Positions 1-9,074 of a stretch of DNA of 64,000 bases are shown piece by piece. A program made the translations under genes and the position numbers. The notes under the pieces are model-generated. The model searched no databases. It saw only the letters and a list, made by a program, of their open reading frames with translations, and was not told the DNA's origin. The stretch is from Paraliobacillus ryukyuensis (GTDB taxonomy: Bacteria; Bacillota; Bacilli; Bacillales; Amphibacillaceae): NCBI RefSeq assembly GCF_003315295.1, contig NZ_QNRI01000006.1, forward strand, positions 97,700-161,699. Direction: 5' to 3'. Position 1 is the first letter of the stretch, and each line of letters opens with the position of its first letter.

Positions 1-319
1 TCACTTTGGAAGAAAAGCGGATAATGCTCGTTCAAACATCGAGTGCGATACGTTAATTATGGATAATAAATCGACTTCAGATACCATTCCTTATAATGAA
101 ATTAACAATGAAAATATTTCATTAGAGCACGAAGCAAAAGTTTCTAAAGTGTCTGAAGAGCAGTTATTCTACTTGATGAGTCGTGGTATTTCCGAACAAG
201 AAGCAACTGAAATGATCGTAATGGGCTTCATTGAACCATTTACGAAAGAGCTTCCAATGGAATACGCAGTAGAAATGAACCGCCTAATCAGCTTTGAAAT
301 GGAAGGTAGTATCGGGTAA
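1..319 (+). CDS. sufB: Fe-S cluster scaffold SufB, C-terminal part
   Basis: The reading frame is already open at base 2 (His-Phe-Gly-Arg-Lys-Ala...) and runs to the TAA at 317-319, so only about the last 105 residues are in the window. The text matches the end of the SufB family: [19 protein letters not shown] and a closing EMEGSIG. SufB is the scaffold subunit of the SufBCD complex, which builds Fe-S clusters from cysteine-derived sulfur in the cytosol. In Bacillaceae it ends the sufCDSUB operon, and the strong terminator just downstream agrees with a last-gene position. The 5' part lies outside the window. Confidence 0.93.
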   Translation, partial: HFGRKADNARSNIECDTLIMDNKSTSDTIPYNEINNENISLEHEAKVSKVSEEQLFYLMSRGISEQEATEMIVMGFIEPFTKELPMEYAVEMNRLISFEMEGSIG

Positions 320-344
320 TCATATTCCATATGAGATAAATATG

Positions 345-399
345 AGTACGGGACATACGCAAATGGGTACATTCGCGCGTATGGCTCGTACTTTTTTTA
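345..399 (+). terminator. Intrinsic terminator of the suf operon
   Basis: A 16-base arm at 345-360 pairs, with two mismatches, with 377-392 (gcgtatggctcgtact) and is followed at once by a seven-T run. It lies 25 bases after the sufB stop. Confidence 0.8.
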
Positions 400-578
400 T
401 CCCGCAGAGGCACCATTTGAAGTTTACAGCGTTTAGTAAGGTAAAGATAGTACAGCGAACAGTAAAGAAATCAATATACAAACACCATTCATTCTTTTTG
501 AAACCGAAACGTGTTAAAATATATATTGGTAAGACTGCAAAATTGAAAATTGTTTCCTTGAATAAAGGGGTTTTTAGC

Positions 579-1976
579 ATGCAAGAAAAAATATTCTTAT
601 ATTATACAAGTGATATACATAGCCATTTTGAAAATTGGCCAAAGATTGCCTCCTTTTTTAACGATAAAAAAATACAACATAACAGAGAAAATCAAGACTT
701 TTTTTTATTTGATAATGGTGACCATATTGATCGCGTACATCCAAACTCAGAAGCATTACTTGGTAAAGGTAATGTAACATTATTAAATGAAGCTGGATAT
801 GATATGGTGACATTAGGTAATAATGAAGGTATAACATTAAATCATAATGAGCTTTATCATTTATACGATGATGCCGATTTTTCCGTAATCTGCGCTAATT
901 TACATAGTAAGGATGGAGATGATCCAGACTGGCTGCAAGCAACTACTTACACATCTACAAATTCGGGTATAACGATTGGTGTCATTGGGTTAACTGCACC
1001 ATTTCAAGCGTTCTATAACCCGCTTGAATGGAATGTAGAGGATCCCTTTGCCATATTAGATCGTGAAGTTGAACGGTTGAACAAACAAGCAGATATTATT
1101 GTACTATTATCTCATTTAGGTATTACTGAAGATCAACAAATTGCAGAAAGATATCCTATGATTGATGTCATTATTGGTGGACACACGCACCATTTATTTC
1201 GTGATGGAGAAGTGGTTAATCAGTCGATCTTAACAGCGGCTGGAAAATTCGGCTATTATGTAGGGGAAGTAGTACTTACTTGGGATCATTCCTTACATCA
1301 ATTAGTCAAAAAAGAGGCATATGCAACACCAATTGATCATGTTTTGCCACATGAAGAGACGACAAGAATAATTAAAGAACAAACCGAACGATCTGCTACT
1401 TTGTTAAAACAAACCATCGCAACACTGGAAAAACCTTTGGAAGTAGACTGGTTCAAACGGACAATAATTATGAAACAATTGACCGAGACCTTACGGGAAT
1501 GGACTAATGCAGATATTGCTATGTTAAATGCCGGTATTCTACTTGAGTCGTTACCTCAAGGTACCGTCACTTACGCAGATGTGCACCGTATTTGTCCACA
1601 TCCAATTAATCCCTGTGTTGTAACACTTACAGGTCAAGAATTAGTAGAAGTTATCCGAGGTTCATTAACAAATAATTTTACAGAATTAGAAATGAAGGGA
1701 TTTGGTTTTCGCGGAAAAGTTATCGGTCGTATGGTTTTTGCTGGGGTAGAACTTGAAACCACCATTAATCAAGACGGTAGTGAACATATGAAGGAAGTGA
1801 CGTTTCAAGGGGAAGCGCTGGATGTTGATCAGACGTATCGCCTAGCAACTGCTGATATGTTTACCTTTGGGCAACTTTCTCCACCAATCGCACGATCAAA
1901 TACGAAAGAATTTTTTATGCCCGAGTTTATGCGAGATTTATTAATTCGAACATTAGTTAGTCATTATAAAAAGTAG
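579..1976 (+). CDS. yunD: Metallophosphatase / 5'-nucleotidase family protein YunD
   Basis: The product has 465 residues and two domains: an N-terminal calcineurin-like metallophosphoesterase (DIH at residues 12-14, then FDNGDH, GNNE and GGHTHH, the usual metal ligands) and a C-terminal 5'-nucleotidase domain from about residue 280. There is no signal peptide, so it should act in the cytosol on nucleotides or related phosphoesters; the natural substrate is not established. The frame is open further upstream, but ATG 579 is preferred because AAAGGGG at 564-570 precedes it and the family N-terminus begins here. The upstream extension would run through the sufB terminator. In B. subtilis yunD also sits in the yun cluster near suf. 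Confidence 0.88.
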   Translation: MQEKIFLYYTSDIHSHFENWPKIASFFNDKKIQHNRENQDFFLFDNGDHIDRVHPNSEALLGKGNVTLLNEAGYDMVTLGNNEGITLNHNELYHLYDDADFSVICANLHSKDGDDPDWLQATTYTSTNSGITIGVIGLTAPFQAFYNPLEWNVEDPFAILDREVERLNKQADIIVLLSHLGITEDQQIAERYPMIDVIIGGHTHHLFRDGEVVNQSILTAAGKFGYYVGEVVLTWDHSLHQLVKKEAYATPIDHVLPHEETTRIIKEQTERSATLLKQTIATLEKPLEVDWFKRTIIMKQLTETLREWTNADIAMLNAGILLESLPQGTVTYADVHRICPHPINPCVVTLTGQELVEVIRGSLTNNFTELEMKGFGFRGKVIGRMVFAGVELETTINQDGSEHMKEVTFQGEALDVDQTYRLATADMFTFGQLSPPIARSNTKEFFMPEFMRDLLIRTLVSHYKK

Positions 1977-2070
1977 GTTGACTCATTTTAAAAATTTTGT
2001 GGATAATTGTAGAACTATTTGATAATATTTGAGTTAGTTAATATTAGATATATTGAGTTAGGAGAAAAGT

Positions 2071-3150
2071 ATGAGATTAGTTGCATCGCAAACCTTACAA
2101 GAAGGCGCTGAATTAGCAAGACCGATTTTTAATGAAAAAGGAAAAGTCTTAATCCAAAAAGATGTCACGCTAACTAGTCCGTTGATTAAACGACTCCAAG
2201 AACGAGGTGTCACTTATGTATATATTAAAGATGAACTAACCGATGATATACATATTAACTCACCGCTTCCTGAAGAAATGCGTTTAGAAGCAATCCAGTT
2301 AGTCAAACAATCTTTCACTACTTTTCAAAATAATGGTTTTGAGAAAAGTGCATTTTTATTAGATAAAACAAGCAAAAATATGACCAATATGGTAGATTCA
2401 ATGATTGGTCAAGTGACAGGGAACGATGAAATTCTAACGGTAATGTCGGACATCTTAATAGCAGATGATTATGTATTTGCACATTCCATTAATGTAACAC
2501 TCTATGCTATCGCTTTGGCGACGGAATTGAAATTACCAGCTAAGCAAATTCGTCAGTTAGGTTTAGGCGCGATGTTACATGATGTTGGCAAAATGTTTAT
2601 ACCTGATGAAATTTTAAATAAGACTGGAAAATTGACTGATGCAGAATTCGACATCATGAAATCTCATACCGAAAAAGGATTCAACTTTCTTAGGCAGTCA
2701 ACCTCATTTCCTTTATTAATCGCACATTGTGCTTATCAACATCACGAACGATTAGATGGTTCAGGCTATCCAAGAGGAATTAGTCTAGAAGAGATTCATC
2801 CATTCGGTAAAATACTGGCAATAGCAGACGTCTTTGATGCGGTAACAAGTAATCGTGTCTATCGAGATGCGATGCTTCCTCAAGAAGGACTGGAAGTGTT
2901 ATATGCAGGAAGTGGTAAATTATTTGATCGAGAATTAGTTCGAACGTTTAAAAATGCCATTGCCATTTATCCTAATGGTGCAACAATCCGTTTAAGTGAT
3001 AATCGTATTGCTATCGTTGTTAAACAAAATAATCAACTACATGAACGACCGATTGTACGTGTCATTAAAGAAAATGAGCAAGATGTACAGCCATACGACA
3101 TTGACTTGTCTAAACAATTCGATCTTACTGTTACTAGCTATCAGATCTAA
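2071..3150 (+). CDS. HD-GYP domain protein, probable cyclic-di-GMP phosphodiesterase
   Basis: A 359-residue cytosolic protein without membrane segments. The first ~90 residues form an uncharacterised N-terminal region with a DUF3391-like look. The HD-GYP domain follows: HD pair at 170-171 in LHDVGK, HHERLDGSGYP with GYP near 232-234, and IADVFDAVTSNRVYR. HD-GYP proteins hydrolyse c-di-GMP to pGpG or GMP using a di- or tri-metal centre; the metal-binding residues look complete, so it should be active. ATG 2071 follows AGGAGAAAAG. It stands alone between yunD and yunB, a position not occupied by such a gene in B. subtilis, so it is probably a lineage-specific insertion. Confidence 0.88.
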   Translation: MRLVASQTLQEGAELARPIFNEKGKVLIQKDVTLTSPLIKRLQERGVTYVYIKDELTDDIHINSPLPEEMRLEAIQLVKQSFTTFQNNGFEKSAFLLDKTSKNMTNMVDSMIGQVTGNDEILTVMSDILIADDYVFAHSINVTLYAIALATELKLPAKQIRQLGLGAMLHDVGKMFIPDEILNKTGKLTDAEFDIMKSHTEKGFNFLRQSTSFPLLIAHCAYQHHERLDGSGYPRGISLEEIHPFGKILAIADVFDAVTSNRVYRDAMLPQEGLEVLYAGSGKLFDRELVRTFKNAIAIYPNGATIRLSDNRIAIVVKQNNQLHERPIVRVIKENEQDVQPYDIDLSKQFDLTVTSYQI

Positions 3151-3221
3151 CATACTTCAGTATTGCAATTGAAAATGTGGTTCTCACGTATGATTAAATT
3201 AATTTTAGAATAATAAGACTA

Positions 3222-3263
3222 CCCCCTTGTTTATAAGCATAAGCTTAAGCAGGGGGGATTTTT
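3222..3263 (+). terminator. Terminator-like hairpin that includes the yunB ribosome-binding site
   Basis: CCCCCTTG (3222-3229) can pair with CAGGGGG (3250-3256). A smaller internal pairing (ataagc/gctta) lies within the loop, and ATTTTT at 3258-3263 follows. The same G-run is the only Shine-Dalgarno sequence for the GTG start at 3264. Confidence 0.65.
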
Positions 3264-4055
3264 GTGTGGAAACAAAAGCGTATGAAACGTTATCGAAAAA
3301 CACCTTCCATTCGTGATTTATTTTTTATATCGGGTATTTTATTTGTTATCCTCACGATCATTAGCCTTGTTATAGTTAATCGAGGAATAAAACCTGTTCT
3401 AATGGATATTGCGGAAACCAAAAATAAACAATATGCCAATATGGCGATGGGCATCGCCGTAAATAAAAAATTAAATGAAGATTTAGAACTGGAGAATTTA
3501 ATTGATTTTCAATATGATAATACTGGGCGTGTAGTTAGTTATAAGATAAATGCAGCAATGGAAAATCGGGTGCAGCGGAATATTCAGTACAGAGTAGAAA
3601 ATTTTCTGCATCAATTGGAAAAGGGGGTTGTACCTGATACTAGTGCTCCTCTAGACGTTGATATTGAAGCAGAAGAGAAAACAAATGTAGAAACAGTGAA
3701 AGAAAAATCAAACTTAATTGAAATTCCATTTGGTCAAGTTTTGAACCTCCCGTTATTAGCAAATTTAGGACCAAAAGTCCCTGTTAATTTACAATTAATC
3801 GGCTATGTGAGTACAGAAGTTGAAACAAAAGTAACTGGAGTGAAAATAAATAGTGTGCATATTGAACCGGTTGTACACATAGAAGTAGAACTTCGAACAA
3901 TTATTCCATTTGGAACCAAAACCGCGTATGTGAAACAAGAGATACCAATTGGAAGTGGTGGTTACAGTGGTGATGTACCACAATATTATAATAATAATGG
4001 CACAGGTGATGCATTAGAACCAAATTTGTCCATTCCGTTAGACCCCTTGCAATAG
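3264..4055 (+). CDS. yunB: Sporulation protein YunB
   Basis: The product has 263 residues, close to the family length. One N-terminal membrane segment (about residues 18-40, ISGILFVILTIISLVIV) is followed by an extracytoplasmic domain with an NLGPKVPVNLQLIGYVSTEV stretch typical of YunB, which resembles spore-engulfment/outer-membrane-targeting families. In B. subtilis yunB belongs to the sigma-E regulon and affects spore formation; its biochemical role is unknown. The start is GTG 3264, six bases after a GGGGGG Shine-Dalgarno run that lies inside a terminator hairpin. That arrangement would silence translation from read-through transcripts (inference). Confidence 0.88.
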   Translation: MWKQKRMKRYRKTPSIRDLFFISGILFVILTIISLVIVNRGIKPVLMDIAETKNKQYANMAMGIAVNKKLNEDLELENLIDFQYDNTGRVVSYKINAAMENRVQRNIQYRVENFLHQLEKGVVPDTSAPLDVDIEAEEKTNVETVKEKSNLIEIPFGQVLNLPLLANLGPKVPVNLQLIGYVSTEVETKVTGVKINSVHIEPVVHIEVELRTIIPFGTKTAYVKQEIPIGSGGYSGDVPQYYNNNGTGDALEPNLSIPLDPLQ

Positions 4056-4101
4056 CCATAGTAACTTGATAAACTGTTGAAGAAAAAGAATAACTAACCT
4101 T

Positions 4102-4292
4102 ATCGGATCGATGAGATAGAGGCGCAGGATAAAAAGAGTATACTATTGGAGTTGACTGCGAAGATAATAGTAGAAAGGATTATCATGCCGAAGTAAAGGG
4201 AAAGCATTGGTCAGTGTTACTTTACTGGGATATCTTTGAATAAAAGGTATACTGTCATGTCTTTTACGTGATGAGCTGTTGATCGAATCAAA
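4102..4292 (+). promoter_or_regulatory. Lysine riboswitch (L-box)
   Basis: The conserved lysine-aptamer blocks appear in order: AGAGGCGC (4118-4125), GCCGAAG (4187-4193), CTGGG (4225-4229), TACTGTCATG (around 4250-4259) and GATGAGCTG (4270-4278). The closing P1 helix pairs bases near 4105-4115 with 4278-4290. It is followed by an intrinsic terminator and then the NhaC-family gene, so lysine should switch that gene off by premature termination. Confidence 0.87.
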
Positions 4293-4328
4293 GGTAAACC
4301 AACAAATGTTCATTTCTTAGAGATGATA

Positions 4329-4365
4329 GAAACAGTAATAGGTTCGTACTATTGCTGTTTTTTTA
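4329..4365 (+). terminator. Terminator of the lysine riboswitch
   Basis: The arm aacagtaatag near 4331-4341 pairs with ctattgctgtt (4349-4359), with one G-U pair, and is followed by a run of T. It sits 37 bases after the aptamer and 110 bases before the transporter start, as expected for an expression platform. Confidence 0.82.
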
Positions 4366-4475
4366 GTGTGCCTAAAACTATCCATATTGGAAGTATTCTT
4401 TTGTAATAAGGTAATAGCTATTAAAGAAGTGGATTGCCATCAGAGATAGCTATAGCTAATATAGGAGGAAAGAAA

Positions 4476-6020
4476 GTGGAAGGAACGGTTTATTCATTAC
4501 TACCAGCTCTTATCATGCTAGTCCTCGTGTTGTTAACGAGAAAGATATTTCTATCTCTAGGAGCTGGGATCTTTGTCGGTGCATTGCTATTGCACAATTT
4601 TCACCTTATAGACAGTCTAAAAGAGATTGTAATGGTTTTTTGGAATATTTTTTACCTAAGTGAAGAAGGCTGGAATTTGGGTAATTTGTATTTGTTAGGT
4701 TTTTTATTGTTACTTGGAATCACAACGGCATTCCTGTCAGCTTCAGGAGGAAGTAAAGCATTTGGTGATTGGGCGATTCGCCAAGTAAAAACGAGAAGAG
4801 GGGCACAACTTATCCCATCCTTTTTAGGAATTATTATTTTTATTGATGACTATTTTAATAGCTTAGCAGTTGGTCAGGTAGCACGTCCAGTAACCGATCG
4901 TTTTAAGGTATCCCGTGCCAAGTTAGCATACATTATTGATTCAACGTCAGCTCCAATTACGGTAATTACCCCTATTTCCAGTTGGGGAGCGTATATTATT
5001 GGAACGTTAGGTTCTATTTTTGCCACCGCAGAAGTGACAGCTTATCAACCATTAGAGGCATTTGTTAGAATGATCCCACTAAATTTTTATGCATTTGCTG
5101 CTATTTTGATGGTATTTCTTGTTGCTTATTTCAACCTAAATATTGGACTAATGCGGAAACATGAAGAAAGGGCAATTGCTACAGGAGAATTATTTGATCA
5201 AGAAAAAGGAAATATAGCAGGTGACGCAGAAACTAGTCTAACTGCTCATACAAATGGTAGAATACATCATTTACTTGTACCAATCGGTAGTTTGATCCTC
5301 GTTACAGTCTCTGCGATGTTAGTAACTGGTTATCGGGCTACGAATGGACAAGCGACGATTTTAACCATGTTTGAAAATACCAATGTCAACTTGTCCTTGT
5401 TTGTGGGTGGTTTAGCAGCGGTAATGGTTGCATTCATTTTCTTTGTGCCGTTATCTTTCCCAAAAGTTTCTGTGAGCAAGATTATCAAAGAGGGAATTCA
5501 GGCCATGCTTCCTGCTATTTACATTTTAATACTAGCATGGATGATTGGTGCTATTATAAATGCAATTGGAACGGGCGATTATTTAGCTGAATTGATTGAA
5601 CAAGTAGCATTTAATACTAATTATTTGGCGTTTCTGTTATTTATGATTTCAGGGATAATGGCTTTAGCAACAGGTACATCTTGGGGCACATTTGGCATGA
5701 TGCTACCAATTGCCGCTCAAATTGCATTGGTCTATGATGTTACTTTGGTATTACCTGCCATGGCTGCGGTACTAGCTGGTTCTGTATTTGGCGATCACTG
5801 CTCACCAATCTCAGATACTTCGATTTTATCGTCAACAGGAGCAGGTGCGAACCATATTGACCACGTATTAACCCAATTGCCTTATGCGCTTTTAAGTGCG
5901 CTTGCTACAGGTTTAGGTTATTTTGTTTATGGCTTTTTAGGAAGCGTTATGTTGTCTCTATGTGTTACAATTGTGTGTGTTGTCTTGATTGCTACTATTA
6001 CGTATAAGATTATAAAATAA
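4476..6020 (+). CDS. lysW: NhaC-family transporter under lysine riboswitch control (LysW type)
   Basis: A 514-residue polytopic membrane protein of the NhaC antiporter family with about 11-12 hydrophobic segments. Family signatures include FIDDYFNSLAVG, SAPITVITPISSWGAY, GTSWGTFGMMLP and FGDHCSPISDTSI. Sequence alone would suggest Na+/H+ antiport. However, the lysine riboswitch directly upstream places it with the LysW transporters that comparative genomics has proposed as lysine permeases, so lysine uptake coupled to ions is the better guess. GTG 4476 is chosen because AGGAGG lies at 4463-4468; the TTG at 4434 has no ribosome-binding site. Transcription would stop at the hairpin at 6027-6061. 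Confidence 0.85.
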   Translation: MEGTVYSLLPALIMLVLVLLTRKIFLSLGAGIFVGALLLHNFHLIDSLKEIVMVFWNIFYLSEEGWNLGNLYLLGFLLLLGITTAFLSASGGSKAFGDWAIRQVKTRRGAQLIPSFLGIIIFIDDYFNSLAVGQVARPVTDRFKVSRAKLAYIIDSTSAPITVITPISSWGAYIIGTLGSIFATAEVTAYQPLEAFVRMIPLNFYAFAAILMVFLVAYFNLNIGLMRKHEERAIATGELFDQEKGNIAGDAETSLTAHTNGRIHHLLVPIGSLILVTVSAMLVTGYRATNGQATILTMFENTNVNLSLFVGGLAAVMVAFIFFVPLSFPKVSVSKIIKEGIQAMLPAIYILILAWMIGAIINAIGTGDYLAELIEQVAFNTNYLAFLLFMISGIMALATGTSWGTFGMMLPIAAQIALVYDVTLVLPAMAAVLAGSVFGDHCSPISDTSILSSTGAGANHIDHVLTQLPYALLSALATGLGYFVYGFLGSVMLSLCVTIVCVVLIATITYKIIK

Positions 6021-6026
6021 ATCCTG

Positions 6027-6061
6027 AAAGAGCTGCTCGATTGATGGGCAGCTCTTCTTAA
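6027..6061 (+). terminator. Terminator after the lysW-type gene
   Basis: agagctgc (6029-6036) pairs with gcagctct (6048-6055) around an 11-base loop, followed by tctta. The T tract is weak. Confidence 0.6.
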
Positions 6062-6249
6062 ATTATTTAGGAAAAAATAGACATAAATATTCCTTTGACA
6101 TGCAGGGGGATACGCCTTATAATCAATAAATATCAGAAAAAAATAAAAATTGTAACCATTTAGTTTTAAAGTTAACAAACTATCCTGCGTTTAGAATAGT
6201 TTGAATATTTTAAAAATAGATGTGGATGTAATTGAAGGGAGTAGTTATT

Positions 6250-7731
6250 ATGGATAATCGTTCGCAATGGGGATCACGTTTAGGGTTCTTACTAGCGGCA
6301 ATGGGATCAGCTATTGGATTGGGCAATATTTGGCGATTTCCAGCAACAGCTTATGAAAATGGTGGAGGTGCATTTTTCCTACCCTATTTATTTGCTTTGT
6401 TAACAGCAGGAATTCCACTATTAATTATGGAGTATACCATAGGCCATAAATATCGTAGTTCAGCACCACGATCTTTTAAACGAATTAGTAAAGGGATGGA
6501 ATGGATTGGTTGGTGGCAAGTTATCATCTCATTCGTAATTTCCACTTACTATCCAATCATTATCGCTTGGGCAGTTATGTATGCGTATTTCTCTTTTGGT
6601 CAAAGTTGGGGAGATGATGCAACAAGCTTCTTTGTAGGTGATTTCTTACAGGTTGCAGATGCAGGAACGTTTGGCGCAATTGTACCTAGTGTACTGTTTC
6701 CATTATTAGGGTTATGGGCTGTTGTTTTTATTATTTTAGGACTAGGCGTTAAAAAAGGAATTGAGGTAGCGAATAAGATCTTTATTCCATTACTGGCTAT
6801 TATATTTATTATTATTGTTATTCGAGCAGTAACGTTACCAGGTGCGGTAGAAGGATTAAATGCCTTCTTTGCACCAGATTGGTCACAAATCAAAGATGGT
6901 TCTGTCTGGGTAGCAGCTTATGGACAAATTTTCTTTAGTTTATCGATTGCTTTTGCGATTATGATCACTTATTCATCGTATTTGCCGAAAAAATCGGATA
7001 TTACCAATAACGCATTTATTACTGGGTTAGCAAACTCTTCATTTGAGTTGCTTGCAGGAATTGGTGTTTTTGCTGCATTAGGATTCATGGCTTCACAAAC
7101 TGATCAGGCCGTAGCAGATGTTGTTCAAGGCGGTGTAGGATTAGCCTTTATGGTTTTCCCTGAGATTATTAGTGAGATGCCTGCATCAGGATTATTCGGA
7201 TTTTTATTCTTTGCTTCCTTAGTATTAGCTGGATTATCTTCAATGATATCTATATCTGAGACTTATATTGCAGGAATTCAAGAGAAATTCAATGTTTCAC
7301 GTCGTGTTTCCGTTACGATTGGTGGAGGACTCGCTGCTATTGTGTCTTTATTCTATGCTAATCAAGGCGGTTTAAACTTACTCGACACTGTGGATTACTT
7401 TATTAATAATTATGGTGTTGCACTAGCTGGATTATTTGAAGTAGTAGCTATTGCATGGTTTGCTCGTTCGCTGAAAGATTTACAAAACTATGCGAATGAT
7501 GTATCAGATATCCGATTAGGTAGCTGGTGGAGATTATGCTTAGGTATTATTACTCCAGTTGTATTAGGATTTATGATGCTACAAAACTTGCTTGGCGATC
7601 TGAAAGATAACTATGGTGGTTACCCAATTGATTTCTTATTTAGCTTTGGCTGGATAGTAGCTATTAGTGCGATGTTCTTAGGAGCAATATTAACCATTAA
7701 AAAATGGCCAAATGAAACAAAAAGTCAGTAA
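6250..7731 (+). CDS. NSS-family sodium-dependent amino-acid transporter (MetP type)
   Basis: A 493-residue neurotransmitter:sodium symporter homologue (SNF family) with about 12 membrane segments. The diagnostic first helix reads GSAIGLGNIWRFP, and GGGAFFLPY and an SLSSMISISETY-like helix 8 follow; these are the sodium- and substrate-binding elements of LeuT-fold proteins. Small hydrophobic amino acids such as methionine or alanine are the likely substrates, because a MetS-type small subunit follows 17 bases downstream. ATG 6250 is preferred to TTG 6232 since GAAGGGAG at 6234-6242 gives correct spacing. About 230 bases of AT-rich sequence upstream show a terminator for the previous gene but no recognised riboswitch. 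Confidence 0.87.
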   Translation: MDNRSQWGSRLGFLLAAMGSAIGLGNIWRFPATAYENGGGAFFLPYLFALLTAGIPLLIMEYTIGHKYRSSAPRSFKRISKGMEWIGWWQVIISFVISTYYPIIIAWAVMYAYFSFGQSWGDDATSFFVGDFLQVADAGTFGAIVPSVLFPLLGLWAVVFIILGLGVKKGIEVANKIFIPLLAIIFIIIVIRAVTLPGAVEGLNAFFAPDWSQIKDGSVWVAAYGQIFFSLSIAFAIMITYSSYLPKKSDITNNAFITGLANSSFELLAGIGVFAALGFMASQTDQAVADVVQGGVGLAFMVFPEIISEMPASGLFGFLFFASLVLAGLSSMISISETYIAGIQEKFNVSRRVSVTIGGGLAAIVSLFYANQGGLNLLDTVDYFINNYGVALAGLFEVVAIAWFARSLKDLQNYANDVSDIRLGSWWRLCLGIITPVVLGFMMLQNLLGDLKDNYGGYPIDFLFSFGWIVAISAMFLGAILTIKKWPNETKSQ

Positions 7732-7748
7732 AGAAAGGTGTGCTTACT

Positions 7749-7853
7749 ATGACAGGATCTGCGATTGCAATGTTTGTTGTCGGAGCAGTCATCATATGGG
7801 GTGGATTAGCAACAAGTATTACTTATGCAATTGTTAAAGCTTCAAAAAAATAA
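7749..7853 (+). CDS. metS: Methionine/alanine importer small subunit (MetS family)
   Basis: A 34-residue ORF with one membrane helix: MTGSAIAMFVVGAVII, then WGGLATSITYAIVKASKK. It matches the MetS family, tiny partners of NSS transporters first described with the corynebacterial MetPS methionine importer. It follows the transporter by 17 bases with AGAAAGGTG as ribosome-binding site, so the two are translated from one message. It is too short for ordinary ORF finders. Identification rests on size, the GxAxxM...WGG pattern and position. Confidence 0.85.
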   Translation: MTGSAIAMFVVGAVIIWGGLATSITYAIVKASKK

Positions 7854-7877
7854 GCGAAACTGTTTAATAACTTAACT

Positions 7878-7922
7878 AAACCGGATGATGATGTGGAATC
7901 ATATTATCATCCGGTTTTCATT
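7878..7922 (+). terminator. Terminator of the NSS transporter operon
   Basis: A perfect 12-bp stem (7878-7889 with 7906-7917, aaaccggatgat / atcatccggttt) is followed by a T-rich tail. It also separates the operon from the convergent lytH gene. Confidence 0.82.
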
Positions 7923-7935
7923 TTTTATGAATTGT

Positions 7936-8895
7936 CTAATTCCGTGCTTGCTTTTCCCATCTTTTTAAATGCGAATATGGATCGAATGCCCATTCACTGT
8001 ATCCGTTATCTTTATACATACCATAATGTAAATGTGGTGGGAATTTACCGGATGTACCTGGTGGGCCGTATCCCGAAGCACCAACAGAACCAATTACATC
8101 CCCTGGTTTTACAATGTCTCCAACCTTTAATCCATCTTTAAATCCGTTTAAGTGAGCAAAATAATGGTAGGTATTGTAAATGTCCCGAATACCAATGCGC
8201 CAGCCACCAAAACGATTCCAACCGACAATCTCTACAACACCATAACGGGTGGCTTTAACGGGGGTTCCATAATTAGCAAAAATATCGGTTCCTTCATGGA
8301 TACGTCTACCGCCAAATCCCCTAGCATCCCCCCATGTACTTCGGTAACTATAGTTATGTTGTAAAGGAATCGGGAAATCATTATCATCTAGTTCAATGGT
8401 GCCAAATGTTTTATATATTTTTGCTATTTCCTCAATGGTTTGCACGTTTATAGCTCGTTGATAAAAGTTCCATAATGCAATTTTTATATCTTGTTCAGAT
8501 GTACCCCATTGCAATATCCAGTGTGCCATGGTAGCTAATGTGTCTTCATCATTTGCCGGATCAGCTTTGCCATCGCCATTTCCATCTTGTCCAATCCCAT
8601 TGTATAGTTGAATAAATGTCGCATCTTTTATTTGATCAAGATTACCTAACCCATACCATTGTTCATTTGGAAATTCGATAGCTATCAAGTTGTCATTCGA
8701 TGCCTCTTTTTTTATGTTTTTTTCATATTGATTGATTGCAGCTAAGTAATACCAAGGAATAAAAGTTAGTGCTTCTGTTTTTTTAAACATTGCCATTTTT
8801 TCTATCTCATCATTTGCCTCTTTTTCTTCTGCTATTACCTGGGAAATAAAAAAAGGACATAAAAAACAAATGATAATTAATGTTTTTTTAACCAC
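7936..8895 (-). CDS. lytH: M23 peptidase, LytH-type L-Ala-D-Glu endopeptidase
   Basis: A 319-residue exported zinc peptidase. The N-terminal signal peptide is MVKKTLIIICFLCPFFISQV, cleaved near AEEK. The C-terminal LytM domain has the metal/catalytic motifs HEGTD, HYFAHL and HLHYGMY. In B. subtilis LytH (YunA) is made in the mother cell late in sporulation and trims stem peptides in the spore cortex; it sits beside yunB and near yutD, as here. GTG 8895 is chosen because AGGAGGTG precedes it by five bases and a signal peptide starts there. The ATG-like start further upstream has no such site. The middle region (residues ~40-180) is the usual LytH spacer. Confidence 0.85.
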   Translation of the reverse strand: MVKKTLIIICFLCPFFISQVIAEEKEANDEIEKMAMFKKTEALTFIPWYYLAAINQYEKNIKKEASNDNLIAIEFPNEQWYGLGNLDQIKDATFIQLYNGIGQDGNGDGKADPANDEDTLATMAHWILQWGTSEQDIKIALWNFYQRAINVQTIEEIAKIYKTFGTIELDDNDFPIPLQHNYSYRSTWGDARGFGGRRIHEGTDIFANYGTPVKATRYGVVEIVGWNRFGGWRIGIRDIYNTYHYFAHLNGFKDGLKVGDIVKPGDVIGSVGASGYGPPGTSGKFPPHLHYGMYKDNGYSEWAFDPYSHLKRWEKQARN

Positions 8896-9074
8896 GCAAT
8901 CACCTCCTCGTACCAAATTCCTACGAATTAGTGTGTACAATGAATGGGAAATGATAGATGTTAAAATCAACCACTATCTTAGTTTTTCCAGTTTTTTTAC
9001 TGATATAATAGGCTATTTTACATGTGGTATGTTAGAATAATATTAACGATTTGGTATGGCAAAGGAGTAGAAAA

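Noticed and set aside
294..578. Upstream in-frame extension of yunD
   Set aside because: It would cross the sufB end and the suf terminator; ATG 579 has a good ribosome site and fits the family start.
4476..6020. Annotating the NhaC-family gene as a plain Na+/H+ antiporter
   Set aside because: The lysine riboswitch directly upstream makes lysine transport the more likely role.
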